64,000 nucleotides of DNA from Streptomyces resistomycificus (GCF_001514265.1 NZ_KQ948988.1:503395-567394), one strand, 5' to 3'; shown: positions 46,048 through 60,048, counted from the stretch's first letter. Made by a program: numbers and translations. Notes: a model not told the origin generated them from the letters alone.

Positions 46048-49000
46048 TTGGCCAACGTGTACATCTCTTCGACCTTCCAGGACCTCCAGGAGGCCCGCCG
46101 GCAGGTGTCGCAGACCATCCGACGGATGAAGCACACCGACGTGGCCATGGAGTACTACGGGGCCGAGGACGTACGTCCGCTCGACAAGTGCCTGGCCGAC
46201 GTGGCCGCCTGCGACCTCTACGTGTGCATCGTCGCGGGACGGTACGGGTTCGTCCCCGGGGACGGGGAGGTGTCCATCACCGAACTCGAGTACCTGAAGG
46301 CCGTCGAACTCGGCAAGCCCCGGCTGCTCTTCCTCCTCTCCGAGGACGCCCGATGGCCCATGAGCCGCCTCGAACTGAACGCGGAGGCCATGGGGAGGCT
46401 GGCCGCGTTCCGCACCCGCCTGCAGCACGACAGGATCGCCGACGAGTTCCTGGACGAGCTCGACCTGAGCAAGAAGGTCGGCGAGGCCATCTACCGCTGG
46501 GAGCGGGAACAGGGCGGCACCCGCGGAGTGGCCGACTGGGAGGCGTACCGGCGGGCCATGTTCGACGCCCATCGCTGGGTCAGGCTGGCGGTCATCGCCG
46601 GTGCGAAGCAGGACCGCAGCTTCGCGGAGATCCCGCTGACCGACGTGTTCGTGCCGCAGCCGGTCCAGGGCGGTTCGCCCGAGTACGAGGTGACCTGCCC
46701 GCAGGACGAGCCGGGCGAGCCGCCGGAGGAGACGGAGGCGGACGAGGCGGCCGAGATGTCGCTCGGCGCGGCGACGGGTGCGAGCGGCGCCCCCGTGGAA
46801 CAGATCCAGGACGTGCTGGCCCGGGAACGCCGACAGGTCTTCCTCGGGGCTCCGGGCAGCGGGAAGAGCACCCTGCTCCTCGACGCCGTGCTGCGGCTCT
46901 GCGACACCGGACGCGGCCCGGACCAACTGCCCGCCAACCTCCGGCACGCCCCGCTTCCCTTCCTGGTCGAGCTGCGACAGTACGTCCTGGACCCCGCCAC
47001 GAACTTCGTGGACTACATCGCCGCCAACGTCGGGCGCCGGTACGGCGTGCGCGTGGACGCCGAGGACGTGCGGGCGGTCCTCGACGAGCGGGACCGGGTG
47101 GTCGTCATGTTCGACGGCCTCGACGAGGTCTTCGACCCCCGCACCCAGACCGAGGTGATCGAGGAGTTCCGGCAGTTCTCGCGCACGTACGGCGGATGCC
47201 GCGTGGTGGTGACCTCACGCATCGCCGGCTACAGCGCACTCGAACTCGAACGCGACGACTTCCGCCACTACACCGTCCTGGGCTTCGGGATGCCGGAGGT
47301 CCGGGAGTTCGTGCCGAAGTGGTACACCTACTACACGTGGCAGGGTGACGAGCGGGACGCCCAGGGGCTGACCCGGCGGATCTCCGAGAGCCCGCGCCTG
47401 CTGGAACTCGCGGGAAACCCGCTCCTCCTGACCATGATGGCGGTCATCTACAAGCACCACGACCTGCCGGAAAAGCGGATGCAGCTCTACAAGAGGTGCA
47501 CCGAGGTCCTCCTGGAGGACTGGGAGGTCAAACGCAAGAAGATCGCGCGGGACGAGTCGCTTCCCCTCGGCTTCCCCATGGTGGCGGAGCAGAAGGCCGA
47601 ACTCCTCCAGCAGGTGTCGATGTACATGCTGGAGCACCAGCGGGCCGGCAGCGAACTCAACGCCATCGCCCGCGAGCCGCTGCTCACCATCATCGCCGCG
47701 TACCTGCAGAGCGAGTACCACAAGTCACCCGGGGAGGCCCGGGCGGTGGCCTCCGAGATACTCGACCACCTTCGCGAGCGGACGTACGTCATCGCGGAGG
47801 TGGGGGAGCAGCGGTTCGGGTTCGTCCACCGCACGTTCATGGAGTACTACGCGGCACTGCACTGCAAGGCCGAGTTCAACCGCCGCGAGGCGGACTACGA
47901 CTGGCTCACCCGTGAACTCTTCGGCGCGCACTGGCGCAAGAGCGAGTGGCGTGAGGTGCTGTTACTGCTGATCGCGATGCTGAAGGAGCAGGAATCCCCG
48001 GTACGCAAGGTCATCGAACACGTTCGGGGCGAGGAGGTGAGCGGCCTTCCCCTGCAACTGACGTTCGCGGCGCGCTGCCTCGCGGAGGTGGGGACCAACG
48101 ACGACGCCTGGTCACGCCAGTTCGTCCACGACCTGGTGGAGTCCGTCCGCGCGGCCGCACGGCAGTCCGAGTCGCACGCGGTGACCGCGTTCCTCGACGA
48201 CGCGCTGGGGTCCTTCTCGGTGCTCGCCTCCACGGTCACCGTCCGGAAGACGACGCGAAAGATCATCGACGACCTGGAAGGGGCGAAACCCCTTCGCGGA
48301 AGAATGATCGCCTTCCAGCTCCAACTGGCCCTGCGCTCGAAGGAGGAACGCCGGGAATTCGCCCTGGCCTCCCTCAAGGACCCGGCGGAACCGGTCCGGC
48401 GGGGCGCCATCGCGGCGCTCGAACGGGAGTGGCCGGGCAGGGAGGACGTGGCGGCACCCCTGGCGGACGTGCTGCGCAGCGACCGGATCTCCCGGGTACG
48501 GATGTCGGCACTACAGGCTCTGGACCGCAGTTGGCCGGAGTCGACGGTGGTGCTCGACGCACTGGAGACGCGGGCGCGGGTGGAGACCGCCTATACGGTG
48601 ATCATCGAGATGGCCCAGTATCTGGCGCGCCGTTGGTCGGGGAATCGCCGGGCGCTGGAGTTGGTCCTCAGGCTTTCCGGTGCCGGGCTTCGTGGGCGGA
48701 ATCCAAGGGAGGACGGGGAGGCCGTTCAGGACGCCTTGGCAGACGCCCTTCTCGAAGGCTGGCGTCACCGTGAGGACTGCCGGACGATTCTGCGGGGGCA
48801 CGAGACGGGGGCTGAATTCATGCGGCCGGCGGGTGTCGCGCTGGTCGCTCTGGCACGCGGCTGGCCCGGCGACGCGGAGAATCGCCAATGGGTGTACCGA
48901 CGGCTATCCGATGAACATGTCACTGGATGGCCGTACATCACGGATTCGTTGGTGCGGAACATTGTTGCCGCGTTGGTCCGGGATGTTGAAGCCAAATCCT

Positions 49001-49839
49001 GGGTGCTCTGGAAGTGCGAGGATGTGACGGTACCGGCCTATCTCCGTCGATTGACCATGGCGGCACTTAGGTCGCAGTACGGCGACGAGGAGATCGTGGA
49101 ATGGCTTGAGGGTCGCATCGAGGTGGAACCAGACGCCGGCCTCAGATTCGAGGCCATGCTGGTATGGCAAGCAGTCCATCCACACACGAAGGGTCGGAAA
49201 TCGCTGCTCGCGGAGCGGGCGATCCATGACGACGAGGCGGCGATTCGCTACCTCGCGATGATGCTGTTCCTGGAAGTCGCAGAGCGTGGAGAACAGCAAC
49301 GTGTCGCCCAGCTCATGGTGTCGCGCAAGAAAAACATCTCCATACGGCAGCGCCTCTTCGGGCTCATCTCGGAATGCGACGCTCCTTGGGTGCGTCCCCT
49401 GCTGGTCAAGAAATTCACCGGCGAAGAAACAGTGGTGCGTATGGGGATCCTGCGCCACCTGGTCGCCCCGCGAGGGCAGCGTATCCCCCCTACACCGGAG
49501 TTCCTGTGGGCAGAGCCATGGAGAAGTCTGTGGCTTTTCGACTGGACCTATGATTTCGATGCCGAGGACATCATGCTGCGGAGGGTCGAGGAGCTTTATC
49601 GCCGGAGGGCCACCGGTCGTGCGTCGGAGGACTACCCGGACTGGGTACCTGACTTCCTGGTGTATGTCGCCACCCAGGACCCGAGCGGAATCGTGCGATC
49701 CCTGGCTGCCAACGGACTTGCCGCAGTGGGCGAGCGCAGTAACAGGGCCTGGGAAATGCTGAATGACCTACGAACGGAAGAGGCAGAGGTCGTGCGGCAG
49801 AAACGTGATGACTACGATCCTCCAGAAGGTTACCTGTAA
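46048..49839 (+). CDS. STAND NTPase: DUF4062 + NACHT + helical-repeat C-terminus
   Basis: About 1263 residues. N-terminal DUF4062 (~3-110): NVYISSTFQDLQEAR, a Rossmann-like domain found in front of NACHT and related STAND modules. After an acidic linker (~225-250) comes the NACHT: Walker A GAPGSGKS (267-274, Lys273), Walker B VVMFDGLDEV (Asp356, Asp359, Glu360), sensor VVTSRIAGY and the winged-helix region to ~600. The rest (~620-1263) is helical with HEAT-like repeats and probably senses a ligand. TTG 46048 has a GAGGGGG site; ATG 45994 is an alternative without one. The architecture matches bacterial immune sensors that trigger an effector on phage infection. The last third has lower GC. 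Confidence 0.88.
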   Translation: MANVYISSTFQDLQEARRQVSQTIRRMKHTDVAMEYYGAEDVRPLDKCLADVAACDLYVCIVAGRYGFVPGDGEVSITELEYLKAVELGKPRLLFLLSEDARWPMSRLELNAEAMGRLAAFRTRLQHDRIADEFLDELDLSKKVGEAIYRWEREQGGTRGVADWEAYRRAMFDAHRWVRLAVIAGAKQDRSFAEIPLTDVFVPQPVQGGSPEYEVTCPQDEPGEPPEETEADEAAEMSLGAATGASGAPVEQIQDVLARERRQVFLGAPGSGKSTLLLDAVLRLCDTGRGPDQLPANLRHAPLPFLVELRQYVLDPATNFVDYIAANVGRRYGVRVDAEDVRAVLDERDRVVVMFDGLDEVFDPRTQTEVIEEFRQFSRTYGGCRVVVTSRIAGYSALELERDDFRHYTVLGFGMPEVREFVPKWYTYYTWQGDERDAQGLTRRISESPRLLELAGNPLLLTMMAVIYKHHDLPEKRMQLYKRCTEVLLEDWEVKRKKIARDESLPLGFPMVAEQKAELLQQVSMYMLEHQRAGSELNAIAREPLLTIIAAYLQSEYHKSPGEARAVASEILDHLRERTYVIAEVGEQRFGFVHRTFMEYYAALHCKAEFNRREADYDWLTRELFGAHWRKSEWREVLLLLIAMLKEQESPVRKVIEHVRGEEVSGLPLQLTFAARCLAEVGTNDDAWSRQFVHDLVESVRAAARQSESHAVTAFLDDALGSFSVLASTVTVRKTTRKIIDDLEGAKPLRGRMIAFQLQLALRSKEERREFALASLKDPAEPVRRGAIAALEREWPGREDVAAPLADVLRSDRISRVRMSALQALDRSWPESTVVLDALETRARVETAYTVIIEMAQYLARRWSGNRRALELVLRLSGAGLRGRNPREDGEAVQDALADALLEGWRHREDCRTILRGHETGAEFMRPAGVALVALARGWPGDAENRQWVYRRLSDEHVTGWPYITDSLVRNIVAALVRDVEAKSWVLWKCEDVTVPAYLRRLTMAALRSQYGDEEIVEWLEGRIEVEPDAGLRFEAMLVWQAVHPHTKGRKSLLAERAIHDDEAAIRYLAMMLFLEVAERGEQQRVAQLMVSRKKNISIRQRLFGLISECDAPWVRPLLVKKFTGEETVVRMGILRHLVAPRGQRIPPTPEFLWAEPWRSLWLFDWTYDFDAEDIMLRRVEELYRRRATGRASEDYPDWVPDFLVYVATQDPSGIVRSLAANGLAAVGERSNRAWEMLNDLRTEEAEVVRQKRDDYDPPEGYL

Positions 49840-49859
49840 GCGGCAACCAGGGAGTCCCC

Positions 49860-51683
49860 GTGTTCACCACCCGCCCCACCCTCCAGGGCACCTTCGGCAT
49901 GGTGTCCTCCACGCACTGGCTGGCCTCCCAGTCGGCCATGGCCGTGTTGGAGGACGGCGGGAACGCCTATGACGCCGCCGTCGCGGGCGCGTTCGTGTTG
50001 CATGTCGTCGAGCCTCATCTGAACGGCCCCGCAGGCGAGGTGCCGATCCTGCTGGCCCCGGCGGGCGGTGACGTGCGGGTGCTGTGCGGGCAGGGCGTCG
50101 CCCCGGCCGGGGCGACGGTCGCGCACTACAGGGGACTCGGGCTGGACCTCGTACCCGGCACCGGCCCCCTCGCCGCCGCGGTCCCCGGTGCCTTCGACGC
50201 GTGGATGCTCCTCCTGCGGGACCACGGGACCAAGTCGCTCGCCGACGTGCTCAAGTACGCCGTCGGCTATGCCGAGCACGGACACGCGCCCGTGGAGAAC
50301 GTCGGGGCGACCGTCGAGACCGTGCGGGAGTTGTTCGAGACGGAGTGGACCACGTCGGCGGAGGTGTACCTCGAAGGAGGGCAGGCGCCCCGGCCCGGCC
50401 GGCTCTTCCGTCATCCCGCCCTCGCCGCCACCTGGAAGCGGCTGCTCGCTCAGACCGCCGGCGCGGGGGACAGGGACGCGCAGATCGAGGCCGCGCGGGA
50501 GGTGTGGCGTAGCGGGTTCATCGGCGAAGCCCTCGTGCGGCAGGCACAGCGGCCCACCATGGACACCAGCGGCGAGCGCCACGTGGGCACCCTCACGGCC
50601 GAGGACCTCGCCGGCTGGTCCGCGACGTACGAGACGCCGGCGACGTACGACTGGAACGGCTGGACCGTGTGCAAGGCCGGCCCCTGGAGTCAGGGCCCGG
50701 TGCTGCTCCAGCAGCTCGCCCTGCTGCCGGACGAGCTGCCCCGGTATGGGTCCGCCGAGTACGTCCACCAGCTGATCGAGGGCTGCAAGCTGGCCATGGC
50801 CGACCGGGAGGCCTGGTACGGCGACGCGGCCGAGGTGCCTTTGGGGACGCTCCTGTCGGACGCGTACAACGCGCAGCGGCGGGAGCTCGTGGGGGAGAAG
50901 GCGTCGTACGAGCTGCGGCCGGGCAGCCCGGGCGGGCGGACGCCGAGGCTGAGCGCCCCTGCGGGGCCGCGCGCCGACGGGCCCGGGTCCGCCGCGCCGG
51001 GCGTCGGTGAACCCACCGTCGCCAAGCACCCCACCTCCCCGGTGCCCGGCGAGCCCGACGTCGGTACCGACGGGCTCACCCGGGGCGACACCTGCCATCT
51101 GGACATCGTCGACCGGTGGGGCAACATGGTCTCCGCCACGCCCAGCGGCGGCTGGCTCCAGTCCAACCCCGTCGTGCCCGAGCTGGGCTTTCCGCTCGGT
51201 ACGCGGCTTCAGATGGCCTGGCTGGAGGAGGGGCTGCCGAACTCCCTCACGCCCGGGCGCCGCCCGCGTACCACCCTCACACCCTCGATCGCGCTGCGTG
51301 ACGGCGTGCCGGTGCTGGCGTTCGGGACGCCCGGAGGGGACCAGCAGGACCAGTGGCAGCTGCACTTCCTCCTCGCCGTCGTCCTGCGCGCCCGGGCCCG
51401 GGGCGGACTCGACCTCCAGGGCGCGATCGACGCCCCGAACTGGCACAACGACAGCTTCCCCGGCTCCTTCTACCCGCGCGGCATGCGGCCGGGCAGCGTC
51501 ACGGTCGAGGGGCGGATGAGCGAGGAGGTGGTCGCGGAGCTGCGGCGGCGCGGGCATGAGGTGACCGTCGGCGATCCCTGGTCGGAAGGGCGGCTGTGCG
51601 CGGTCGCACGGGACCCGGAGACCGGGATCCTCTCGGCGGCGGCGAATCCCCGGGGGATGCAGGGGTACGCGGTGGGCCGCTGA
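49860..51683 (+). CDS. gamma-glutamyltransferase-family protein, cytoplasmic
   Basis: A 607-residue Ggt-fold protein without signal peptide. N-terminal GGNAYDAAVAGAFVLHVVEPHLNG and the predicted self-cleavage Thr411 in RGDTCHLDIVDRWGN identify the family. The late segment FGTPGGDQQDQWQLHFLL replaces the GSPGG loop of classical Ggt and adds Gln/His residues. This is the YwrD-like branch, whose substrates are mostly unknown. GTG 49860 has a GGGAG site; the gene starts 20 bases after the STAND NTPase and is probably cotranscribed with it. Confidence 0.88.
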   Translation: MFTTRPTLQGTFGMVSSTHWLASQSAMAVLEDGGNAYDAAVAGAFVLHVVEPHLNGPAGEVPILLAPAGGDVRVLCGQGVAPAGATVAHYRGLGLDLVPGTGPLAAAVPGAFDAWMLLLRDHGTKSLADVLKYAVGYAEHGHAPVENVGATVETVRELFETEWTTSAEVYLEGGQAPRPGRLFRHPALAATWKRLLAQTAGAGDRDAQIEAAREVWRSGFIGEALVRQAQRPTMDTSGERHVGTLTAEDLAGWSATYETPATYDWNGWTVCKAGPWSQGPVLLQQLALLPDELPRYGSAEYVHQLIEGCKLAMADREAWYGDAAEVPLGTLLSDAYNAQRRELVGEKASYELRPGSPGGRTPRLSAPAGPRADGPGSAAPGVGEPTVAKHPTSPVPGEPDVGTDGLTRGDTCHLDIVDRWGNMVSATPSGGWLQSNPVVPELGFPLGTRLQMAWLEEGLPNSLTPGRRPRTTLTPSIALRDGVPVLAFGTPGGDQQDQWQLHFLLAVVLRARARGGLDLQGAIDAPNWHNDSFPGSFYPRGMRPGSVTVEGRMSEEVVAELRRRGHEVTVGDPWSEGRLCAVARDPETGILSAAANPRGMQGYAVGR

Positions 51684-51804
51684 CCCGGCGCCACCGGCCC
51701 GCCGCCACCGACCGCCGCCGTCCACATCCCGGTGTTCACGCCGATTCCACCCGTGATCCACCGGCCCGGTGGGGATTGTCAGTGGCCCGTGCTCTCATGG
51801 AGTC

Positions 51805-52644
51805 ATGATCGAAGACAAGGAAACCATCGACGAGTTTCTCGCCCGGCACGCGACCGACGTGGAGGAAGCGGTGCGCAAGGCGGCCGCCGCCGAGATCATG
51901 CCGCGCTTCCGTCGCCTCGCCGCGCACGAGGTCGACCAGAAGAGCGGCCCGCACGATCTGGTGACGGACGCCGACCGCCGGGCCGAGCAGTACCTCACGG
52001 AGGCGCTGGGCGCCCTCCTGCCCGGGTCGGTCGTGGTCGGCGAGGAGGCGGTGCACGCCAATCCGGCGTCGTACGAGGCGATACAGGGCGACACCCCGGT
52101 CTGGATCGTCGACCCGGTCGACGGGACCCGGCAGTTCGTGCACGGCGACCCCGGGTTCTGCACCCTGGTCGCCCTCGCGCAGGGCGGCGTGCTGCGTGCC
52201 TCGTGGACCTACGCTCCCGCCCAGGACCGGCTCGCCACGGCCGTAAGGGGCCAGGGCGCGTTCCTCGACGGTGCGCGCCTGCACGCCGGAGTGCCGGAAA
52301 CCGGCCGTGACCTGCGGATAGCCACCTCGCACCCGGACTACACGACCGACGAGCAGAAGCAGGCCCTGCTGGGACTGTGGACCGACGGCGTGGCGCCGCG
52401 TGCGTGCGGCTCGGCCGGTCTGGAGTATCTCGCCGTCGCCCGTGGAGAGTTGGACGCGACTGCCTTCTCATGGGAGGCGGCCTGGGATCATGCCGCCGGT
52501 CTGCTGCTGGTCGAGGAGGCGGGCGGCGCGCACCTGACCCTCGCAGGGGAGCCGTTCCGCGTCACCGGCCACAACACGCTCCCCTTCACCGCGGCCCGGG
52601 ACGCGGCCACGGCCCGCCGGGTGGTGGAGCTGCTGAGCGCGTAG
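51805..52644 (+). CDS. inositol-monophosphatase-family phosphatase
   Basis: A 279-residue FIG-superfamily phosphatase. Mg2+ ligands: Glu80/Glu81 (GEEA), Asp103-Pro-Val-Asp106-Gly-Thr (WIVDPVDGTRQF), and a late Asp in SWEAAWDHAAGLLLVEEAGG. It may hydrolyse inositol phosphate, histidinol phosphate or a similar sugar phosphate. ATG 51805 was chosen over 51769 because GGAG lies just before it. Confidence 0.9.
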   Translation: MIEDKETIDEFLARHATDVEEAVRKAAAAEIMPRFRRLAAHEVDQKSGPHDLVTDADRRAEQYLTEALGALLPGSVVVGEEAVHANPASYEAIQGDTPVWIVDPVDGTRQFVHGDPGFCTLVALAQGGVLRASWTYAPAQDRLATAVRGQGAFLDGARLHAGVPETGRDLRIATSHPDYTTDEQKQALLGLWTDGVAPRACGSAGLEYLAVARGELDATAFSWEAAWDHAAGLLLVEEAGGAHLTLAGEPFRVTGHNTLPFTAARDAATARRVVELLSA

Positions 52645-52744
52645 CCCCGCAGCACGTCCTTCGTGTGTCGCCCCGCCCCGGCGCTGTCCGGCCTCCGTCA
52701 TATCCTGATCCTCACAGGCCATCGGCTGACGAAGGAGTCCGAAG

Positions 52745-54163
52745 GTGCCGTCGATGTTCGATGTCGTAGTGGTGGGTGCGGGGCCGAACGGACTGACCGC
52801 CGCCGTGGAGTTGGCCCGCCGCGGATTCTCCGTGGCCCTGTTCGAGGCCCGTGACACCGTCGGCGGGGGCGCCCGCACCGAGGAGCTCACCCTCCCCGGC
52901 TTCCGGCACGACCCGTGCTCCGCGGCCCACCCCCTCGGTATCAACTCACCCGCCTTCCGCGCGCTGCCCCTGGAGCGCTACGGCCTGGAGTGGCTGCACG
53001 CCGACCTGCCCATGGCGAACCCCTTCACCGACGGCACCGCGGCCGTGCTGGCGCGGTCGGTCGGGGAGACGGCGGCCTCGCTCGGCCCGCGTGACGCGGG
53101 CGCGTACCGCAGGCTGGTCGAGCCCTTCCTGCCGAAGTGGGACACCCTGGTGCGCGACTTCATGTCGCTGCCGCTCACCGCGCTGCCCAGGGACCCGCTC
53201 ACGCTCGCCCGCTTCGGCCTGGTCGGCCTGCCTCCGTCGACCTGGCTGACCCGCCGTTTCCGCGACGAGCGGGCGAAGACCCTCTTCGCAGGCCTGGTCG
53301 CGCACGTGATGGCCCCGCTCGGCGGCTTCGCCACCGGCGCCGTCGGCCTGGTCTTCGCCCTCGCCGCCCACGCCCGTGGCTGGCCCGTGGCCCGCGGCGG
53401 CTCCCAGGCCATCTCCGACGCCCTGGCCGCCTATCTGAAGGACCTCGGCGGCACCATCCACACCGACTACGAGGTCAAGCGCCTCGACGACCTGCCGCCC
53501 GCCCGCGCCTACGTCTTCGACACCTCACCCACCGCCCTGGCCCGGATCGCGGGCTTCGGCCGCTACTACGAGCGCTACCGGTACGGCCCCGGAGTGTTCA
53601 AGATCGACTACGCGCTGGACGGCCCGGTGCCGTGGACCGCTCCGGAGGCACGCAGGGCCACCACCGTGCAGATCGGCGCCGACAGCGCGGAGATCGGCGC
53701 GGCGCTGGACGCGGCGTCCCGGGAGGGCCGCGCACCCGACAGGCCCTTCATGATCACGGTGCAGCCCGGCGTCGTCGACCCGACCCGGGCGCCGGCCGGC
53801 CAGCAGGTCTTCTGGGCGTACGGCCATGTCCCCAGCGGCTGGACCGGCGACCTCACCGACGCCATGGAGCGTCAACTGGAGCGTTTCGCCCCCGGTTTCC
53901 GCGACCGTGTCCTCGCCCGCGCCACCGCCGGACCGGCCGAACTCGCCGCCCGGAACGCCAACTACGTCGGTGGCGACATCGCCTCCGGAGCGGTCACCGG
54001 CCTGCAGATCCTGCTGCGCCCCAAGGTGTCCCTGTCCCCGTACGGCACCCCGCACCCCGCCGTCTTCATCTGCTCCTCGGCCACCCCGCCGGGTCCCGGA
54101 GTGCACGGCATGTCGGGCCACAACGCCGCCAAGGCCGTGTGGCGAAAGCTGCGTCAGACATGA
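52745..54163 (+). CDS. FAD-dependent phytoene-dehydrogenase-like oxidoreductase
   Basis: A 472-residue flavoprotein with an N-terminal dinucleotide motif [13 protein letters not shown] (8-20). [14 protein letters not shown] and CSAAHPLG are typical of the CrtI/phytoene desaturase-like amine-oxidase clan. It has a substrate-cap middle and a C-terminal FAD closure [18 protein letters not shown]. No carotenoid synthesis genes are near, so the substrate is open. GTG 52745 follows GAAGGAG. The stop overlaps the start of the macrodomain gene. Confidence 0.9.
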   Translation: MPSMFDVVVVGAGPNGLTAAVELARRGFSVALFEARDTVGGGARTEELTLPGFRHDPCSAAHPLGINSPAFRALPLERYGLEWLHADLPMANPFTDGTAAVLARSVGETAASLGPRDAGAYRRLVEPFLPKWDTLVRDFMSLPLTALPRDPLTLARFGLVGLPPSTWLTRRFRDERAKTLFAGLVAHVMAPLGGFATGAVGLVFALAAHARGWPVARGGSQAISDALAAYLKDLGGTIHTDYEVKRLDDLPPARAYVFDTSPTALARIAGFGRYYERYRYGPGVFKIDYALDGPVPWTAPEARRATTVQIGADSAEIGAALDAASREGRAPDRPFMITVQPGVVDPTRAPAGQQVFWAYGHVPSGWTGDLTDAMERQLERFAPGFRDRVLARATAGPAELAARNANYVGGDIASGAVTGLQILLRPKVSLSPYGTPHPAVFICSSATPPGPGVHGMSGHNAAKAVWRKLRQT

Positions 54164-54669
54164 CCACCATCACCCTCGTCCAGGGCGACATCACCCGCCG
54201 GCGCGTCGACGCGATCGTCAACGCCGCGAACTCCTCGCTGCTCGGAGGCTCGGGCGTCGACGGCGCCATCCACCGCCGCGGCGGCCCCGCGATCCTGGAG
54301 GACTGCCGCAGACTCCGCGCCTCCCACTACGGCAAGGGCCTGCCCACGGGCAAGGCGGTGGCGACGACCGCCGGCGAGCTGGACGCGCGGTGGGTGATCC
54401 ACACGGTCGGACCACGCTACTCGACCGAGGAGGACCGGTCCGAGCTGCTGGCCTCCTGCTACCGGGAGTCCCTGCGCATCGCCGACGAACTGGGCGCCCG
54501 CACGGTCGCGTTCCCGGCCGTCTCGACAGGTGTCTACGGGTGGCCGATGGACGACGCCGCCCGGATCGCGGTGCGGACGGTGCGGGAGGCGAGGACGGCG
54601 GTCGAGGAGGTCACGTTCGTGCTCTTCGACGAGCGGGCCTACGAGGCGTTCGCGGCGCAGGCGCGCTGA
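54160..54669 (+). CDS. macrodomain protein (ADP-ribose/O-acetyl-ADP-ribose hydrolase type)
   Basis: A 169-residue single macrodomain of the YmdB/MacroD type. Motifs: [31 protein letters not shown], the active-site loop with Asp, and the substrate loop [12 protein letters not shown]. It would bind ADP-ribose and hydrolyse O-acetyl-ADP-ribose or remove ADP-ribose from proteins. Its ATG overlaps the stop codon of the flavoprotein gene (ATGA), so the two are translationally coupled. Confidence 0.93.
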   Translation: MTTITLVQGDITRRRVDAIVNAANSSLLGGSGVDGAIHRRGGPAILEDCRRLRASHYGKGLPTGKAVATTAGELDARWVIHTVGPRYSTEEDRSELLASCYRESLRIADELGARTVAFPAVSTGVYGWPMDDAARIAVRTVREARTAVEEVTFVLFDERAYEAFAAQAR

Positions 54670-54732
54670 CGCGGCCTGACGGGCGCGGCCCGGGTGTGGC
54701 TCAACAGGACCGAACAAAGTCCGACAGGAACA

Positions 54733-58760
<4,028 letters not shown>

Positions 58761-58766
58761 CGGGCA

Positions 58767-58791
58767 GGGGCCCGTACGCCGTGCGGGCCCC
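58767..58791. terminator. hairpin between convergent beta-galactosidase and MFS genes
   Basis: GGGGCCCG (58767-58774) and CGGGCCCC (58784-58791) pair perfectly around a nine-base loop, seven bases after the beta-galactosidase stop. It fits a bidirectional terminator in the 100-bp convergent gap. Confidence 0.65.
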
Positions 58792-58860
58792 CTCCTCGTT
58801 CGTCAGCCGGCACCGGCACCGCCGTGGCGCCGCCCTCACCGCACGCCGGGTCGCGCCTGA

Positions 58861-60048
58861 TCACCCCGGGCCGGTCGCGCCCCGACGCCGTACGCCCGCC
58901 GCCACCGCCACCAACGGCCCGCACGCCAACAGCACCGCCAGCGCCCCGAACCCGTACGTCAGACTCGCGGCCGCGGCCACCCCGGCCACCAGCAACGGCC
59001 CACCGGCGTCCCCCAGTTCACGCCCGAGCTCCGCCGCCCCCATGGTCTGCCCCATTCGCTCCCGAGGCGTCGAGGACGCCAGGGCGGCGAATCCCAGCGG
59101 GGTGATCAGCCCCGTCCCCACCCCGATCAGCGCGGCGGCCGGAAGGACACCCGCCAGGCCGGGCAGCGTCGCGCAGCCCAGCCCGACCGCCGCGAGCAGC
59201 AGCCCCGCGACCAGTCCCGTCCGCACGGTGAGCCGTCCGGCGTCCAACGCCCGCCCGGCACGCGGCTGGACCACCGCCGCGCAGGCTGCCAGCACCGACA
59301 CCGCGGCACCCGTCGCCACCGTGCCGAGTCCCGCCGCGGAACCGGACACCGGCAGGAAGCCCACGCCGACCGACAGCGCGGCGGTAGCCCCGGCGAGCGC
59401 GGCCGTGGGGACGAGGAACACCGGGTCGGCCAGCCGCCGCGCCAGATCCAGCACGGTCTGCCGGGCGCGGGGGAGGGGCGGTACGTGCGGTACGGCGACC
59501 AGTGCCCACACCGCCACCACCGCACCCAGCCCGGCCAGCACCACGAACAGCAGCCGCAGCCCGCCCGCCCACACCAAGACCCCGCCGAGCAGCGGCCCGA
59601 GCGTGTACCCGAGCGACTTGTGGAAGCCGTACGTCCCGAACGCCCGCCCCTGCCCGGCCGTCGGGTTGAGCCGGGCCACCAGCGCGGAGGCGGCCGGTGA
59701 GAACGCGGAGGCCGCGGCCCCCTGGCCGAGCCGAGCCGCCCACAGCCAGGCCGCCTGGTCGGCGACGGCGTACAGCGCGGAGGCGGCGGCGAACGCCACG
59801 AGCCCGCCCAGCAGCACCGGCCGCGCGCCGACCCGGTCGGCCAGCGTGCCGAAGACCGGCTTCAGCAGCACCTCGGCGCCGTCGTACAGGGCCAGCAGTC
59901 CGCCGAGGACGAGCAGTGAGGTGACCGCGTCCTCCGAGCCGCCGCCGAGGTTCGCGGCGATGCCGTGCGCCCCGAAGGCGGTGGTGAACCCGGCCGCGTA
60001 CAGCGGCCACAGCCGGCGGCGGCCCGCGGGCTCACTCCGCGGCGTCAC
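58861..60048 (-). CDS. MFS efflux transporter
   Basis: About 395 residues with roughly 12 hydrophobic segments. The motif-A-like loop reads GTLADRVGARPVLLGG, and the second half is also Gly/Ala-rich. It is typical of drug or small-solute exporters. GTG 60048 lies inside the ArsR gene (17-base overlap), so its translation depends on that of the regulator. The ArsR metal site suggests the exporter responds to metal, but its substrate is not evident. Confidence 0.85.
   Translation of the reverse strand: MTPRSEPAGRRRLWPLYAAGFTTAFGAHGIAANLGGGSEDAVTSLLVLGGLLALYDGAEVLLKPVFGTLADRVGARPVLLGGLVAFAAASALYAVADQAAWLWAARLGQGAAASAFSPAASALVARLNPTAGQGRAFGTYGFHKSLGYTLGPLLGGVLVWAGGLRLLFVVLAGLGAVVAVWALVAVPHVPPLPRARQTVLDLARRLADPVFLVPTAALAGATAALSVGVGFLPVSGSAAGLGTVATGAAVSVLAACAAVVQPRAGRALDAGRLTVRTGLVAGLLLAAVGLGCATLPGLAGVLPAAALIGVGTGLITPLGFAALASSTPRERMGQTMGAAELGRELGDAGGPLLVAGVAAAASLTYGFGALAVLLACGPLVAVAAGVRRRGATGPG

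Noticed and set aside
49830..51761. 643-codon minus-strand frame opposite the cytoplasmic Ggt gene
   Set aside because: Arg/Gly/Ala-rich shadow frame; the plus strand encodes a complete Ggt-family protein.
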